The position numbers and the translations under genes were made by a program. Positions 26,808 through 35,368 of a stretch of 64,000 bases of DNA are shown piece by piece. Every line of letters begins with the position of its first letter. Position 1 is the first letter of the stretch. The notes under the pieces were generated by a model that saw only the letters and a list, made by a program, of their open reading frames with translations, was not told where the DNA came from and made no database searches. The stretch spans positions 62,001 to 126,000 of the forward strand of contig NZ_JACJQY010000005.1 in NCBI RefSeq assembly GCF_014696925.1. Direction: 5' to 3'. This DNA comes from Phormidium tenue FACHB-1050 (lineage in GTDB: Bacteria; Cyanobacteriota; Cyanobacteriia; Pseudanabaenales; Pseudanabaenaceae).

Positions 26808-27962
26808 TTATGTAAATCTTACTTGGCGGTTAGATCGAAATGAAAATCTCTGGGGAGAAAGATTATTAGTCGCGATCGCTTGTCTTGCTAGTTCGGCTCG
26901 TTCGCGAGATTTAGTCATAGCGCTTGCGCCGCCAAAGGTTTCGCGCAGAGTTAAGTAATTTTGAATAATCAGGGCCTCATTATCGATAGAGCCTTGAGCC
27001 ACTTGAGCAGGTGTTAAACGCGATCGCGCGATCGCATCGGCAACACAGGGAATCACATGGCTAGGACGATTGACATGGTGATCAAGCAGCAGCGCCACTG
27101 CAAATTCTGAGCTTAATAGCTGCGAAAGGGTAAAGCCTTGCAAAGTTTGGGTAGGCGTAAAATAAAAGCGATCAAGTCGTGAAATCGCGTGCAGTACCTG
27201 TACCGATTGCACTAGTGCATCCATACCTGCGATCGCAAACCGTAACGCCCAAAGTGGTTGTCGCATCAGGTTTTTATCGGCGGCATTAACTAGACGATTG
27301 CCATTGAGGGACATCCAACCCGTGATGCCATCTAGAGAAGTAACATCCAAGCCAAATTGTCCAAAATAATATTGAAACTCTGACGGATAACGCCTTTTTA
27401 AATTATTGAGTAATGCAGGTAATTCGCCCTGTTGTCCTGCGCTACCTAATGTCCATTGAAATATCCCAAAACTGAGATATTGACTATCCCAAGTATTAAT
27501 CGCATCAAGGCTACCTTCATTAGCCGAAGTTACCAACATTACCTTAATTTCTGATGGACTCATTTGCACCTGTTGCAGCAACCCTGAGCCATAGGCAATA
27601 AAATCGCGCAGCTTAAAAATACCTAGGCGATATAACCCCAGATCCCTAGTCTTGGCAAAGGGTTCTTGTTGTCCTGTATTTAGCAGCTTAGCAATCACAT
27701 CACTGCCAACGGTGGTAAAGGAAATTGCAGTTTTATTGGGCGGATACACTCCCTGCAATGTGTTCCTGACCATAGCAACTTCAGGATTTTGGGTGATCGG
27801 CGGAGTTGCAACGGGAATCAGCAGTTTTTGACCAATTCGTAAACTTGCAGGATTGGTAATGTTATTAATACGAGCAATCTCGCGCCAATCACCATTAGCC
27901 CCCAAAAAGCGTCTCGCGATCGCTGATAGCGTATCTCCAGCTCTAACAATATATTCCTGCAT
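26808..27962 (-). CDS. LysM-domain protein with lysozyme-like C-terminal region
   Basis: A protein of about 384 residues opening with a LysM module (MQEYIVRAGDTLSAIARRF ... NITNPASLRIGQKLLIP), which binds peptidoglycan or chitin-type glycans. The remaining 300 residues include TSANEGSLDAINTWDSQYL and FGIFQWTLGS. The Glu and Trp context recalls lysozyme-like muramidases, but this is not certain. The frame extends to 27989, overlapping the upstream gene by 20 bases. ATG at 27962 starts exactly at the LysM module and leaves a short gap, so it is preferred. There is no classical signal peptide. Confidence 0.72.
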   Translation of the reverse strand: MQEYIVRAGDTLSAIARRFLGANGDWREIARINNITNPASLRIGQKLLIPVATPPITQNPEVAMVRNTLQGVYPPNKTAISFTTVGSDVIAKLLNTGQQEPFAKTRDLGLYRLGIFKLRDFIAYGSGLLQQVQMSPSEIKVMLVTSANEGSLDAINTWDSQYLSFGIFQWTLGSAGQQGELPALLNNLKRRYPSEFQYYFGQFGLDVTSLDGITGWMSLNGNRLVNAADKNLMRQPLWALRFAIAGMDALVQSVQVLHAISRLDRFYFTPTQTLQGFTLSQLLSSEFAVALLLDHHVNRPSHVIPCVADAIARSRLTPAQVAQGSIDNEALIIQNYLTLRETFGGASAMTKSRERAELARQAIATNNLSPQRFSFRSNRQVRFT

Positions 27963-27969
27963 AGCTGTC

Positions 27970-28644
27970 TCACAAATCGAACGTTTCAAACTCTACAGGT
28001 TTAAACAGCATATTCCGATCAATTGCTGAAAAAACTTTATTATTTGCCCTATCAGAAGTTACGCAACCACAAACTAACTTGGCGACATCAGCTCGATGGA
28101 TAATTCCCGCAACCGTAGGATCTTCCGTCAGCACAGCGTTACCTGTCGCAACTTCGGACTTCAATCCCCCTGGGCGAATAATTGTGTAGGTTAAGCCACT
28201 AGCAACTAGGTGCTGTTCAGCTTTTTCTTTTTCCTTGAGAATTGCACCCAATGTTAGCAACACCTGCGGCGCGATCGCGACTACGCTACTACCACTGCCA
28301 ATCGAAGAAACCAGAATAAATTTCTTGACTCCAGATTTAATAGCGGCCTCAATCAGATTTTTATTGCCTTCACAGTCGGCACGTTCACCGCGATCGCTGG
28401 GCAACCCACCCATAGTCGTAATTACCACATCGATTGCACGACCATGTAGAGCAGCTTCGATGTCAGCAGAATTTAAGGCATCACCAAGGGTAACCTTTGC
28501 GCCTAGAGCTTCTAGCTCAACTGCAAAGGTAGGGTTGCGAAGCAATACGGTGAGATTTACAGATGGCGGCTCATTTTCTAGTAACAGCTTGGCAACTTCG
28601 CGCCCCACGCCACGACTAGAACCAGCTAGGAAAATATTTTGCAT
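27970..28644 (-). CDS. NAD(P)-binding SDR-family protein (NmrA/atypical type)
   Basis: A 224-residue protein with a Rossmann fold. The dinucleotide motif is FLAGSSRGVGREV at the N-terminus. VLLRNP, GDALNSADI and KKFILVSSIGSGSS follow, as in atypical short-chain dehydrogenases of the NmrA-like group. The usual YxxxK pair is replaced by KEKEKAEQHL, typical for atypical members that may bind NAD(P) without clear dehydrogenase activity. No substrate can be assigned. Transcribed after map and before the LysM gene on the same strand. Confidence 0.78.
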   Translation of the reverse strand: MQNIFLAGSSRGVGREVAKLLLENEPPSVNLTVLLRNPTFAVELEALGAKVTLGDALNSADIEAALHGRAIDVVITTMGGLPSDRGERADCEGNKNLIEAAIKSGVKKFILVSSIGSGSSVVAIAPQVLLTLGAILKEKEKAEQHLVASGLTYTIIRPGGLKSEVATGNAVLTEDPTVAGIIHRADVAKLVCGCVTSDRANNKVFSAIDRNMLFKPVEFETFDL

Positions 28645-28663
28645 AGGTTACTTTATCTATTTC

Positions 28664-28696
28664 ATCAAAAAACTTTGCACAACAAAGTTTTTTGAT
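28664..28696. terminator. Terminator hairpin after map
   Basis: ATCAAAAAACTTTG and its complement flank CACAA, six bases past the map stop codon on the minus strand. It has the A/T-rich arms of a bidirectional intrinsic terminator. Confidence 0.7.
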
Positions 28697-28701
28697 ACTG
28701 C

Positions 28702-29547
28702 TTAGACTTTAGAGCGATCGGTAAAAATTTCATAACCAGTCTCAGTTACCAGAACTGTATGCTCAAATTGTGCTGAAAGCTGATTGTCTACCGTTACTGC
28801 TGTCCACTTATCCGCCAAAATCCTGACGCGCTTTGAACCAGCATTTAAAATTGGCTCGATCGCTAAAGTCATTCCTGGACGAAAGCGTACATTTGGCAAC
28901 TGATGCGTCCGAAAGTTAAATACCGAGGGTTCCTCATGTAGATTCCGCCCCACCCCATGACCTGTAAAATCTTCAACAATCGCAAAACCATTAGCCTTAA
29001 CATGATCCTCGATCGCCCCAGCCAAATCGAGCATACAATTACCTGGCTTCACTTGCTCAATCCCCTTAAAAAGGGCTTCTTCAGCTACACGCATTAACTT
29101 AGCAGCCTTCTCACTAACATTGCCGACTGCTAAGGTAATGCAAGAATCCCCATGAAACCCATTTTTAAATGCGCCAGTATCAACCTTGACGAGATCGCCG
29201 AGCTTAATCACTTTTCTCGCATTGGGTATGCCATGCACAACTTCGTTATTAATGCTAGTGCAAAGACTTGCAGGAAAACCGCAATAACCCTTAAAGCTAG
29301 GTACAGCACCCATCTCACGAATCCGCTTTTCAGCATGGGCATCTAGATCCATGGTTGTCATTCCTGGGGCAATGATCTCCGAAATTTCTTTGAGTACCGT
29401 TGCCACAATGCGAGATGATTCACGCATATAGTCCAACTCACGTTGAGACTTAATTTCAATACCTTTGGTTTGTTTAGGAGTTGATTGCTTAGCAGGTTTT
29501 TTGCTTTCTGCGCTCGGTTTAGATCGCAGGGCACTGAGAATATTCAT
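28702..29547 (-). CDS. map: Methionine aminopeptidase, type I
   Basis: A 281-residue enzyme that removes the initiator methionine from nascent proteins. The metal ligands are visible in order: the two Asp in [13 protein letters not shown], His in [13 protein letters not shown], Glu in LAIEPIL and Glu in QFEHTVLV. The first 33 residues ([15 protein letters not shown] and neighbours) are a basic, low-complexity extension absent from the shortest MetAPs. Cyanobacteria often carry several map paralogues, and this is one with an N-terminal extension. It is divergent from pilT. Confidence 0.92.
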   Translation of the reverse strand: MNILSALRSKPSAESKKPAKQSTPKQTKGIEIKSQRELDYMRESSRIVATVLKEISEIIAPGMTTMDLDAHAEKRIREMGAVPSFKGYCGFPASLCTSINNEVVHGIPNARKVIKLGDLVKVDTGAFKNGFHGDSCITLAVGNVSEKAAKLMRVAEEALFKGIEQVKPGNCMLDLAGAIEDHVKANGFAIVEDFTGHGVGRNLHEEPSVFNFRTHQLPNVRFRPGMTLAIEPILNAGSKRVRILADKWTAVTVDNQLSAQFEHTVLVTETGYEIFTDRSKV

Positions 29548-29701
29548 TAATTATTTGAGGATAGTATTTACAAGGGCTAATATATTTTTAGCCTATTAAG
29601 TAACAGGATTGGTTATTTTTAGGTCAAATAGCAGAATTTGAATAGCAAAAAGCTCCTCATCAAACCTGATCTCCAACTACAGCACTTTTCGAGGTTCAAC
29701 T

Positions 29702-31138
29702 ATGACGCAATCTGGGATGCCTCCCGTACCGCCACCTTCTTCAGGTGGTGGTGTGCCACAGCCACGTACAAACCCCGCCGCACCCGCCCAGCAGCGTGTC
29801 GCACCTCCCACCAATCCTCAAGCGCCTCCTAACCCTCAAGCGCAGGCTGCCCAGCAAGCTCGTGCGGGACTAACTCCTGCCCAACAGCAACAAGCAATAG
29901 CTGCCCAACAAGCCCGTGCTGCTGCTGCTGCTCGCCAAGCTCAGATGTCGATTCCCACAGACACTCAAGTTACGAGTGTGCCACCACCACCAAATCCCCG
30001 TCCGCCAATTCGTCCAGGTCCACCACCAAACTTACCAGGACTAGGTGTACCCGCGATTTTGCAACGTAGTACAGGGCAACCTACCCTTGCCCAGATCGTC
30101 AAAGATGCCCATGAACAAAACTGTTCTGATATCCATGCTGGTGTGAATGAACCAGTCCGATTTCGGAGTCGAGGCTTAATGGTGACACAGGATCAATATC
30201 CAGTCCCAGATAAGCAGACCTTTGATACTTGGTTGACGGAAATTATGGATGATAAGCAAATCCAGCAATTTCGGGACACCCTAGAGTTTGACGGTGCAAC
30301 TCAGTACGAATTTGCCCGTTGTCGGATCAATGTTTTTGATTCGTTACGTGGCTCAGCGATGGTATTACGACTGATCCCCCTCAAGATTTTGTCGATTGAT
30401 CAGCTTGGTTTGCCAGAGGTATTCCGTGAGCTTTGCTATACGCATAAAGGTTTGATTCTGGTAACTGGCCCTACGGGTTCAGGTAAATCAACTACCTTGG
30501 CGGCGATGGTGGACTTCATCAATACAGAGATGCAGAAGCATCTAATTTCCATTGAAGATCCGATTGAATTCGTGCATCAAAGTAAAAAAGCGCTGATTAA
30601 ACAACGGGAAGTTGGTATCCATACCCTCAAGTTTGACAATGCACTAAAGGCTGCTTTGCGTGAAGATCCTGACATCATTCTGATTGGGGAAATGCGTGAC
30701 AAAGAAACTGTCAACACAGCGCTCAAGGCTGCTCAAACAGGACACTTAGTATTTGGAACTTTGCACACCAATAGCGCCGTGAAAACGATTGAGCGGATTC
30801 TTAACCTTTACGAACCTGAACAGCAAGGTCCAATGCGGATTCAAGTCTCTGAATCTTTGGTGGGAGTTATTGCTCAATCATTGGTGCGTACCACCGATGG
30901 GAAGCGAGCCGCCGTTCATGAAATTATGATCAATACTGACGCGGTACGTGACTACATCAAGCGAGGTGAAGTGGATGAGATTGAGGCGCTAATTCCTAAA
31001 TGTACCTATGAAGGAATGGTCAACATGAACCAGTCACTCTATAAGCTCTACGAAGATGGTCGGATTACCGAAGAAACTGCGGTAGAAAATTCGCCAAAAC
31101 CAAATGAAATGGCACAAATGCTACGCGGTCGCATGTAA
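29702..31138 (+). CDS. pilT: Type IV pilus retraction ATPase PilT
   Basis: A 478-residue hexameric ATPase that powers pilus retraction and twitching. The core begins near residue 125 (PTLAQIVKDAHEQNCSDIH). Walker A is GPTGSGKSTT (about 255), the Asp box is SIEDPIEF, Walker B is IILIGEMRD, the His box is FGTLHTNSA, and the retraction motif is near the end (AVHEIMINT, AIRDLI replaced by AVRDYI). Residues 1-120 are a Pro/Gln/Ala-rich extension not found in E. coli-type PilT. It ends in a hairpin terminator. Confidence 0.93.
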   Translation: MTQSGMPPVPPPSSGGGVPQPRTNPAAPAQQRVAPPTNPQAPPNPQAQAAQQARAGLTPAQQQQAIAAQQARAAAAARQAQMSIPTDTQVTSVPPPPNPRPPIRPGPPPNLPGLGVPAILQRSTGQPTLAQIVKDAHEQNCSDIHAGVNEPVRFRSRGLMVTQDQYPVPDKQTFDTWLTEIMDDKQIQQFRDTLEFDGATQYEFARCRINVFDSLRGSAMVLRLIPLKILSIDQLGLPEVFRELCYTHKGLILVTGPTGSGKSTTLAAMVDFINTEMQKHLISIEDPIEFVHQSKKALIKQREVGIHTLKFDNALKAALREDPDIILIGEMRDKETVNTALKAAQTGHLVFGTLHTNSAVKTIERILNLYEPEQQGPMRIQVSESLVGVIAQSLVRTTDGKRAAVHEIMINTDAVRDYIKRGEVDEIEALIPKCTYEGMVNMNQSLYKLYEDGRITEETAVENSPKPNEMAQMLRGRM

Positions 31139-31168
31139 TAGTAAATGCCCCTAAGGGGCATTTACTAT
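31137..31168. terminator. Terminator hairpin after pilT
   Basis: AATAGTAAATGCCCCT and its complement form a near loopless stem that overlaps the TAA stop of pilT. A GCATTTACTATTTTA tail repeats part of the arm. It also serves the end of the minus-strand gene at 31178. Confidence 0.7.
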
Positions 31169-31177
31169 TTGCATTTA

Positions 31178-32857
31178 CTATTTTAGGATGATCACTTCGC
31201 CACGATCGCTTGCAGCTTTAAACTCTTCACCAAAATTACAATGGGCTAGCTCACCGAGTTGAATATTGTGTTCAAAGTCTGGTAATGATGCATTGATTTC
31301 AAGCGATCGCAGACAGAGTGAGAGACGAGTTATTTCAATGGACTCCTCGACAACATCACAACCAAAAAGATTGTGTTGCAGGATATGTGTTATTACTTCT
31401 GTTGGTGTTTGGTATGCGATCGCTTCTACATTATCTGAATTATCTGAGAACTTAGTTAGTAGATAATGAATGCGCTCATGTTCAGAAAGCAAAAACTCTA
31501 GAGCCGTTGAGAGAAATACACCTGCACCACATTTAGGATGGATAATTTTAATTTTCAATAAACGTTTTTGATATTCTTGACAATATGCCAAAGTGTCTTG
31601 CGTAAATTGTTGATCTTCATTGTGATGATTCTTCGCGCTAGAAAGATGCTGCTGCAAAGCTCGAATTACTGATTCACTATGTAAAATTGCTTTGCAAGGT
31701 AGTTTAGGAGTCCGACGTTTACTGAGATTACTTAAATCTTTACGATACTGGGATAGCTCTTTAATTGATTCATCAAACAGACAGGTCAGAATATGGCGCG
31801 TGATATCTTCGTTAAAGTCAAAGCGGGCAATTTCTTTAATCTGACGACATAGCTCATCGCCGACAAACAGAGCTTGATCTAAAATGCGATCGCTCACAAA
31901 CAGGCTAAATGGATAAGCGTTAATGGGGATGTGATAATTCGCATTACCATTTTGCACCCAATTAAATATGGCTTTATAGTTTTCCCAAATCGGTTGCACA
32001 ATGTAAGGGTTTTTAAACTCGTAAGCATCCTTAATTAAATTTTCAGGTAATAGCTGTCGATCCTCGCAATAAGCTACAAACAAGATGCGATTCAAAAGCT
32101 TTTGGGCTTGATAAATGGCGATCGAGATCGCATCTTCGGCTTTGATTTGGAGAGAATTTTCGGCATCTTCAACGGGATGGGCTAAGAGTTGGAGCCGATA
32201 GCGGAAATCTTTGATCAGTTGACTACGAATTTTGTAATAGTGACTGTAGAAATTTTTGAGAACTTCAGATTCAAGTTGATGAGATTCTTCTAGTAAATGG
32301 GTGGTACGTGATCGCTCTTCACTATTGGCAATTCCTCTCAGAAGAGTCCGTCTCGACAATAAAAAATAAAAGGATTTGAGTTGTTCCAGATCTGCCAACG
32401 ATTCCCAAGCAAATCTCTGACAAAACAAACTTGATACATCTCGATGATAAAGACATATTTCTCGATAATCCAAGACGATTAGCCATTCAGTTGCTTCATG
32501 CTCTGGATCGGGCTTAACGATCGCACCTTCTTCGGCAGCATTAACTCGGATTTCGGCAATTACATTTACTGAGGTTTCCGTAAAAAAACCGAGGGCAGGA
32601 TGGGGATGCAGTTCTAATTCCCATGCGCCTCCATTGTTTTCAAAGGGAGACTTATATCCCAAAATATCAACAAAAATGTCATGGAGAAACTGCGCCTCGG
32701 CAAGCAGATTGGACGGCTCACCATCCTTAGCAAAACATAGCCATTTTTGGATTATTTGAAAGCGATCGCCCAAATCTCTTGGGAAGCCAAAGGAACTAAT
32801 CCGCTTGGCAAGTGGCTTAGGATGAAATAGAGAATAGTAAGGCGATCGCTGATTCAT
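31178..32857 (-). CDS. Type IIG/Eco57I-like DNA methylase-related protein, C-terminally short
   Basis: A 559-residue protein related to the N-terminal and SAM-binding parts of large type IIG restriction-methylase proteins. The long helical region includes QAQKLLNRILFVAYCEDR. The expected SAM motif DPACGSG is altered to HPKCGAGVFL near residue 455. FGCDVVEESIEITRLSLCLRSL, typical of the next strand, follows. The protein stops shortly after, before any NPPY catalytic motif, so it should not be an active methylase. Its ATG overlaps the DUF3007 stop (ATGA), so the two are translationally coupled. Either it is a degenerate remnant or a repurposed short family. Confidence 0.68.
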   Translation of the reverse strand: MNQRSPYYSLFHPKPLAKRISSFGFPRDLGDRFQIIQKWLCFAKDGEPSNLLAEAQFLHDIFVDILGYKSPFENNGGAWELELHPHPALGFFTETSVNVIAEIRVNAAEEGAIVKPDPEHEATEWLIVLDYREICLYHRDVSSLFCQRFAWESLADLEQLKSFYFLLSRRTLLRGIANSEERSRTTHLLEESHQLESEVLKNFYSHYYKIRSQLIKDFRYRLQLLAHPVEDAENSLQIKAEDAISIAIYQAQKLLNRILFVAYCEDRQLLPENLIKDAYEFKNPYIVQPIWENYKAIFNWVQNGNANYHIPINAYPFSLFVSDRILDQALFVGDELCRQIKEIARFDFNEDITRHILTCLFDESIKELSQYRKDLSNLSKRRTPKLPCKAILHSESVIRALQQHLSSAKNHHNEDQQFTQDTLAYCQEYQKRLLKIKIIHPKCGAGVFLSTALEFLLSEHERIHYLLTKFSDNSDNVEAIAYQTPTEVITHILQHNLFGCDVVEESIEITRLSLCLRSLEINASLPDFEHNIQLGELAHCNFGEEFKAASDRGEVIILK

Positions 32858-33183
32858 TCATCTTTGACGGCATTTTGAGCTAATAGATTTTCGGCAGCTA
32901 CTTCTGCAAGTAAAGTCTCTCGCTCTTCAGGAGACATTTCCTCTAACTTCTTGGTGAGCACTGCTTTTTTGTACTCATCTAGCTGCTGATTGTAAGTCAT
33001 CGTCTTTGTGACCGCCCGAAACACATAGGTGGAAATCCAAGCGATTAATACACCAACTAAAACCACTTGACTCCAAACACCCGCATTAGTCGCATCCAAT
33101 CCAGAGGAGCGAAACAGCCAAAAGGCAACTCCACCAAATCCAAAAAAAGCAAGGGTAATTGCTAGGGCATCAATGCGGCGCAT
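32854..33183 (-). CDS. DUF3007 family membrane protein
   Basis: A 109-residue protein conserved in cyanobacteria and plastid-bearing plants. It has two predicted membrane segments (ALAITLAFFGFGGVAFWLF and WSQVVLVGVLIAWISTYVF), then a charged C-terminal helix, KKLEEMSPEERETLLAEV. DUF3007 genes commonly follow ndhL in cyanobacteria, as here. A link to the thylakoid NDH-1 complex or photosynthetic membrane is plausible but unproven. The last four bases overlap the downstream methylase-like gene. Confidence 0.85.
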   Translation of the reverse strand: MRRIDALAITLAFFGFGGVAFWLFRSSGLDATNAGVWSQVVLVGVLIAWISTYVFRAVTKTMTYNQQLDEYKKAVLTKKLEEMSPEERETLLAEVAAENLLAQNAVKDE

Positions 33184-33245
33184 ATTTTTAATCTCTGAAA
33201 TATTTTTCGTTAAACTGAGCAGGAATCGCTCAGTTTAATTCAGGC

Positions 33246-33476
33246 TCAAATTTGCCGTGCTGTGGGTCGAAAGTTAAAGAAGGGAGAAAGTAGTAACAGT
33301 CCTGGAAAGAAGAAAAAGGCAAGAAAGCATAGAAATACTCTTTCTACAGATCCTGTTTTGTACCAACGCGCCTTGAAATAAAACAACACGATTAAGGGGA
33401 TCACCAGTAAATATGTACCTGCGATCACGGCATAGACAATTGCAGCCAATATGGGGGCAGAAAGAAGCAAAGACAT
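33246..33476 (-). CDS. ndhL: NAD(P)H-quinone oxidoreductase subunit L
   Basis: A 76-residue NdhL, a small membrane subunit specific to the cyanobacterial and plastid NDH-1 complex in cyclic electron flow and inorganic carbon uptake. The family hallmarks are GTYLLVIPLIVLFYFKARW, SVERVF, FFFPGLLLLSPF and the basic end NFRPTARQI. Two or three membrane helices are predicted. It is the first gene of an apparent ndhL-DUF3007-methylase-like operon. Confidence 0.9.
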   Translation of the reverse strand: MSLLLSAPILAAIVYAVIAGTYLLVIPLIVLFYFKARWYKTGSVERVFLCFLAFFFFPGLLLLSPFFNFRPTARQI

Positions 33477-33552
33477 ATTTCTAGCTAGATAAAATTGTGT
33501 GGATGTATCTATCTAGCAATTGTAACAGGATAGTAATCGACAAATCGAATAT

Positions 33553-33608
33553 GAAACTGATTTTGGTGTTTCCCGCGCCAAAGGCACGGGAAACACCAAA
33601 ATCAGTTT
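33553..33608. terminator. Long hairpin upstream of rpsJ and ndhL
   Basis: AAACTGATTTTGGTGTTTCC and its complement flank a CGCCAAAGGCA apex. The same TTGGTGTTTC arm element recurs in the hairpin at 60317-60365. It lies between divergent genes, so it need not act as a terminator. Confidence 0.6.
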
Positions 33609-33750
33609 TTTGAAATCCCATCTACGGCGGGCTTTCAAAAAAACGATCCTTAAATAATGAGAATCGCCGATCAAATTATTTGATTTTAGGTTGTTGCGGT
33701 GGTAATATAAGAAACGCTGAAAATTTTACCCGAATAAATCCCTAAGAACT

Positions 33751-34065
33751 GTGGCACCTCAACAACAAAAGATTCGGATTCGTCTAAAAGCTTTCGATCA
33801 TCGCCTGCTAGATTCATCCTGCGAAAAAATCGTCGAAACTGCTAATCGTACAAACGCTGCGGCTGTTGGTCCTATTCCTCTGCCAACCCGTCGTCGTATC
33901 TATTGCGTTCTCAGATCTCCTCACGTAGACAAAGACTCCCGTGAGCATTTTGAAACCCGTACCCATAGTCGGATTATTGATATTTACCAACCATCGGCAA
34001 AAACTATTGATGCATTGATGAAGCTTGATTTAGCGGCTGGTGTGGACATCGAAGTTAAGCTCTAG
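33751..34065 (+). CDS. rpsJ: 30S ribosomal protein S10
   Basis: A 104-residue S10, part of the small-subunit head; in bacteria it can also bind NusB in antitermination. The diagnostic sequence includes [34 protein letters not shown] and [15 protein letters not shown]. Translation starts with GTG at 33751; no upstream ATG in frame gives a better N-terminus. In many cyanobacteria rpsJ follows tufA, but here it stands alone between ndhL (divergent) and an MBL hydrolase. Confidence 0.95.
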   Translation: MAPQQQKIRIRLKAFDHRLLDSSCEKIVETANRTNAAAVGPIPLPTRRRIYCVLRSPHVDKDSREHFETRTHSRIIDIYQPSAKTIDALMKLDLAAGVDIEVKL

Positions 34066-34102
34066 AGTTCAACTTTCAAGTTCAACACAAGCAAAATTTC
34101 AG

Positions 34103-34182
34103 AAAAGCCCAGACTTATGAAAGTGGCTAATTGGTGACGAAAGTGTTACTGAGTTTAATGCTTTCATAACTCTGGGCTTTTT
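34103..34182 (+). terminator. rpsJ terminator with long-arm stem
   Basis: AAAAGCCCAGACTTATGAAAG and CTTTCATAACTCTGGGCTTTTT can pair over about 20 bp with an internal bulge. The loop between them is about 35 bp. A T-run follows, as in an intrinsic terminator. Confidence 0.7.
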
Positions 34183-34188
34183 AGTTTT

Positions 34189-34223
34189 AAAGGGAATGGG
34201 GCGCGAAGCGCCCCATTCCCTTT
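34189..34223. terminator. GC-tipped hairpin after rpsJ
   Basis: AAAGGGAATGGGGCGC and its complement around GAA form a near-perfect palindrome of the GGCGCGAAGCGCC-tipped group, close behind the rpsJ terminator. Confidence 0.65.
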
Positions 34224-34288
34224 TTAGGTTTTGGATTTGGTTTACACTAGTTTTGAAGCTGCTAAGCTTCAAAATCTAGCTCTAAGGA

Positions 34289-35308
34289 ATGAAGATGCTG
34301 AAAAAGCTAAAGATTAAATACCTTTTGGCATTTTTGTTGGCGGCGATCGCCACAGTAATGTCAATAACACTCGGACATAGGTGGAGCCCTGCTAATGCTC
34401 AAAGTCAGCCACAAGTTCAGGCTCAAAACCCATCTGCCGAAACAAGTATTAAGACTGTAAGCCTACAAAATGCAGGCTTGCAACTACAAGAGATTGCTCA
34501 AGGAATTTATGCCCTAGTTGCCAGTACTGATTTTCCGCCTGCGAGTCCTGCGGTAGCGATCGCTAATGGCGGCATTGTGATTGGTAGTGATGGGGTGTTG
34601 GTGATTGATCCATTCCAAACCCCTGAACTAGGTGAGATGATGATCTCCACCGTCAAATCATTGACAGATAAGCCAATCAAGTATGTTTTGAATACGCATT
34701 ATCACTCTGATCACACAGGTGCAAACTCAGTTTTCGTGAAGCGAGAGATCCCTGTGCTTGGGCGCGGCGTAATTCGTGAATATATTCAAAGTGGCAAAAA
34801 TAATACTGGTGGTATTACGCCGCCAACGGTGATTATTAATAGCCAAACAGATCTTTGGCTAGGCGATCGCCAAGTTAGGATTGAGCGCGTAGACGGACAT
34901 TCGGCAGGAACGGATCTAGTAGCTTACGTACCCGATGCCAAGGTTCTGTTTACAGGGGATATGGTATTTAATAAGCGCATTCCTTACACTGCTGATAGTG
35001 ATATTCGTCAATGGCAAGGAAGTCTGTATCGCTTAATTGCTACTTATCCTGATGCTAAGGTTGTCCCCGGACATGGTGATGTTACCAATGTAACGGGTTT
35101 ACAGGCTCAACAGGCTTATTTCAGTTGGTTAGAGCGCATGGCTTTGGAATGGAAAGGTCAAATTTTGTCTAAGGAGCAAGTGTTAGAAAAATTTGCCAAA
35201 ATTCCTGATGCTTACAAAGATTACAAATTTAAGGCGATATATCCTCTTAACTTAGATTCAGCCTATGAGCAATTCACTCGTAGTGCCACGATTCCTTTGA
35301 TTCCTTAA
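34289..35308 (+). CDS. Exported MBL-fold metallo-hydrolase
   Basis: A 339-residue protein with an N-terminal export segment (YLLAFLLAAIATVMSITL) and a metallo-beta-lactamase fold. The zinc site HXHXDH is NTHYHSDHTGAN near residue 139. A further ligand lies in FTGDMVF, and the last His in VPGHGDV. The fold class covers many hydrolases, and no antibiotic or substrate role can be inferred. The ATG is followed by a normal signal and no better start is seen. Location is probably periplasmic. Confidence 0.85.
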   Translation: MKMLKKLKIKYLLAFLLAAIATVMSITLGHRWSPANAQSQPQVQAQNPSAETSIKTVSLQNAGLQLQEIAQGIYALVASTDFPPASPAVAIANGGIVIGSDGVLVIDPFQTPELGEMMISTVKSLTDKPIKYVLNTHYHSDHTGANSVFVKREIPVLGRGVIREYIQSGKNNTGGITPPTVIINSQTDLWLGDRQVRIERVDGHSAGTDLVAYVPDAKVLFTGDMVFNKRIPYTADSDIRQWQGSLYRLIATYPDAKVVPGHGDVTNVTGLQAQQAYFSWLERMALEWKGQILSKEQVLEKFAKIPDAYKDYKFKAIYPLNLDSAYEQFTRSATIPLIP

Positions 35309-35312
35309 AAAC

Positions 35313-35343
35313 AAGAAGCGTTGTGCTTAGTACAACGCTTCTT
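35313..35343. terminator. Terminator hairpin after the MBL gene
   Basis: AAGAAGCGTTGT and ACAACGCTTCTT flank GCTTAGT five bases past the stop codon. Because the GTG inside it opens the next frame at 35321, the hairpin argues against that start and for ATG at 35369. Confidence 0.7.
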
Positions 35344-35368
35344 TAAGTTCTTTACCCCTGTTATTGCT

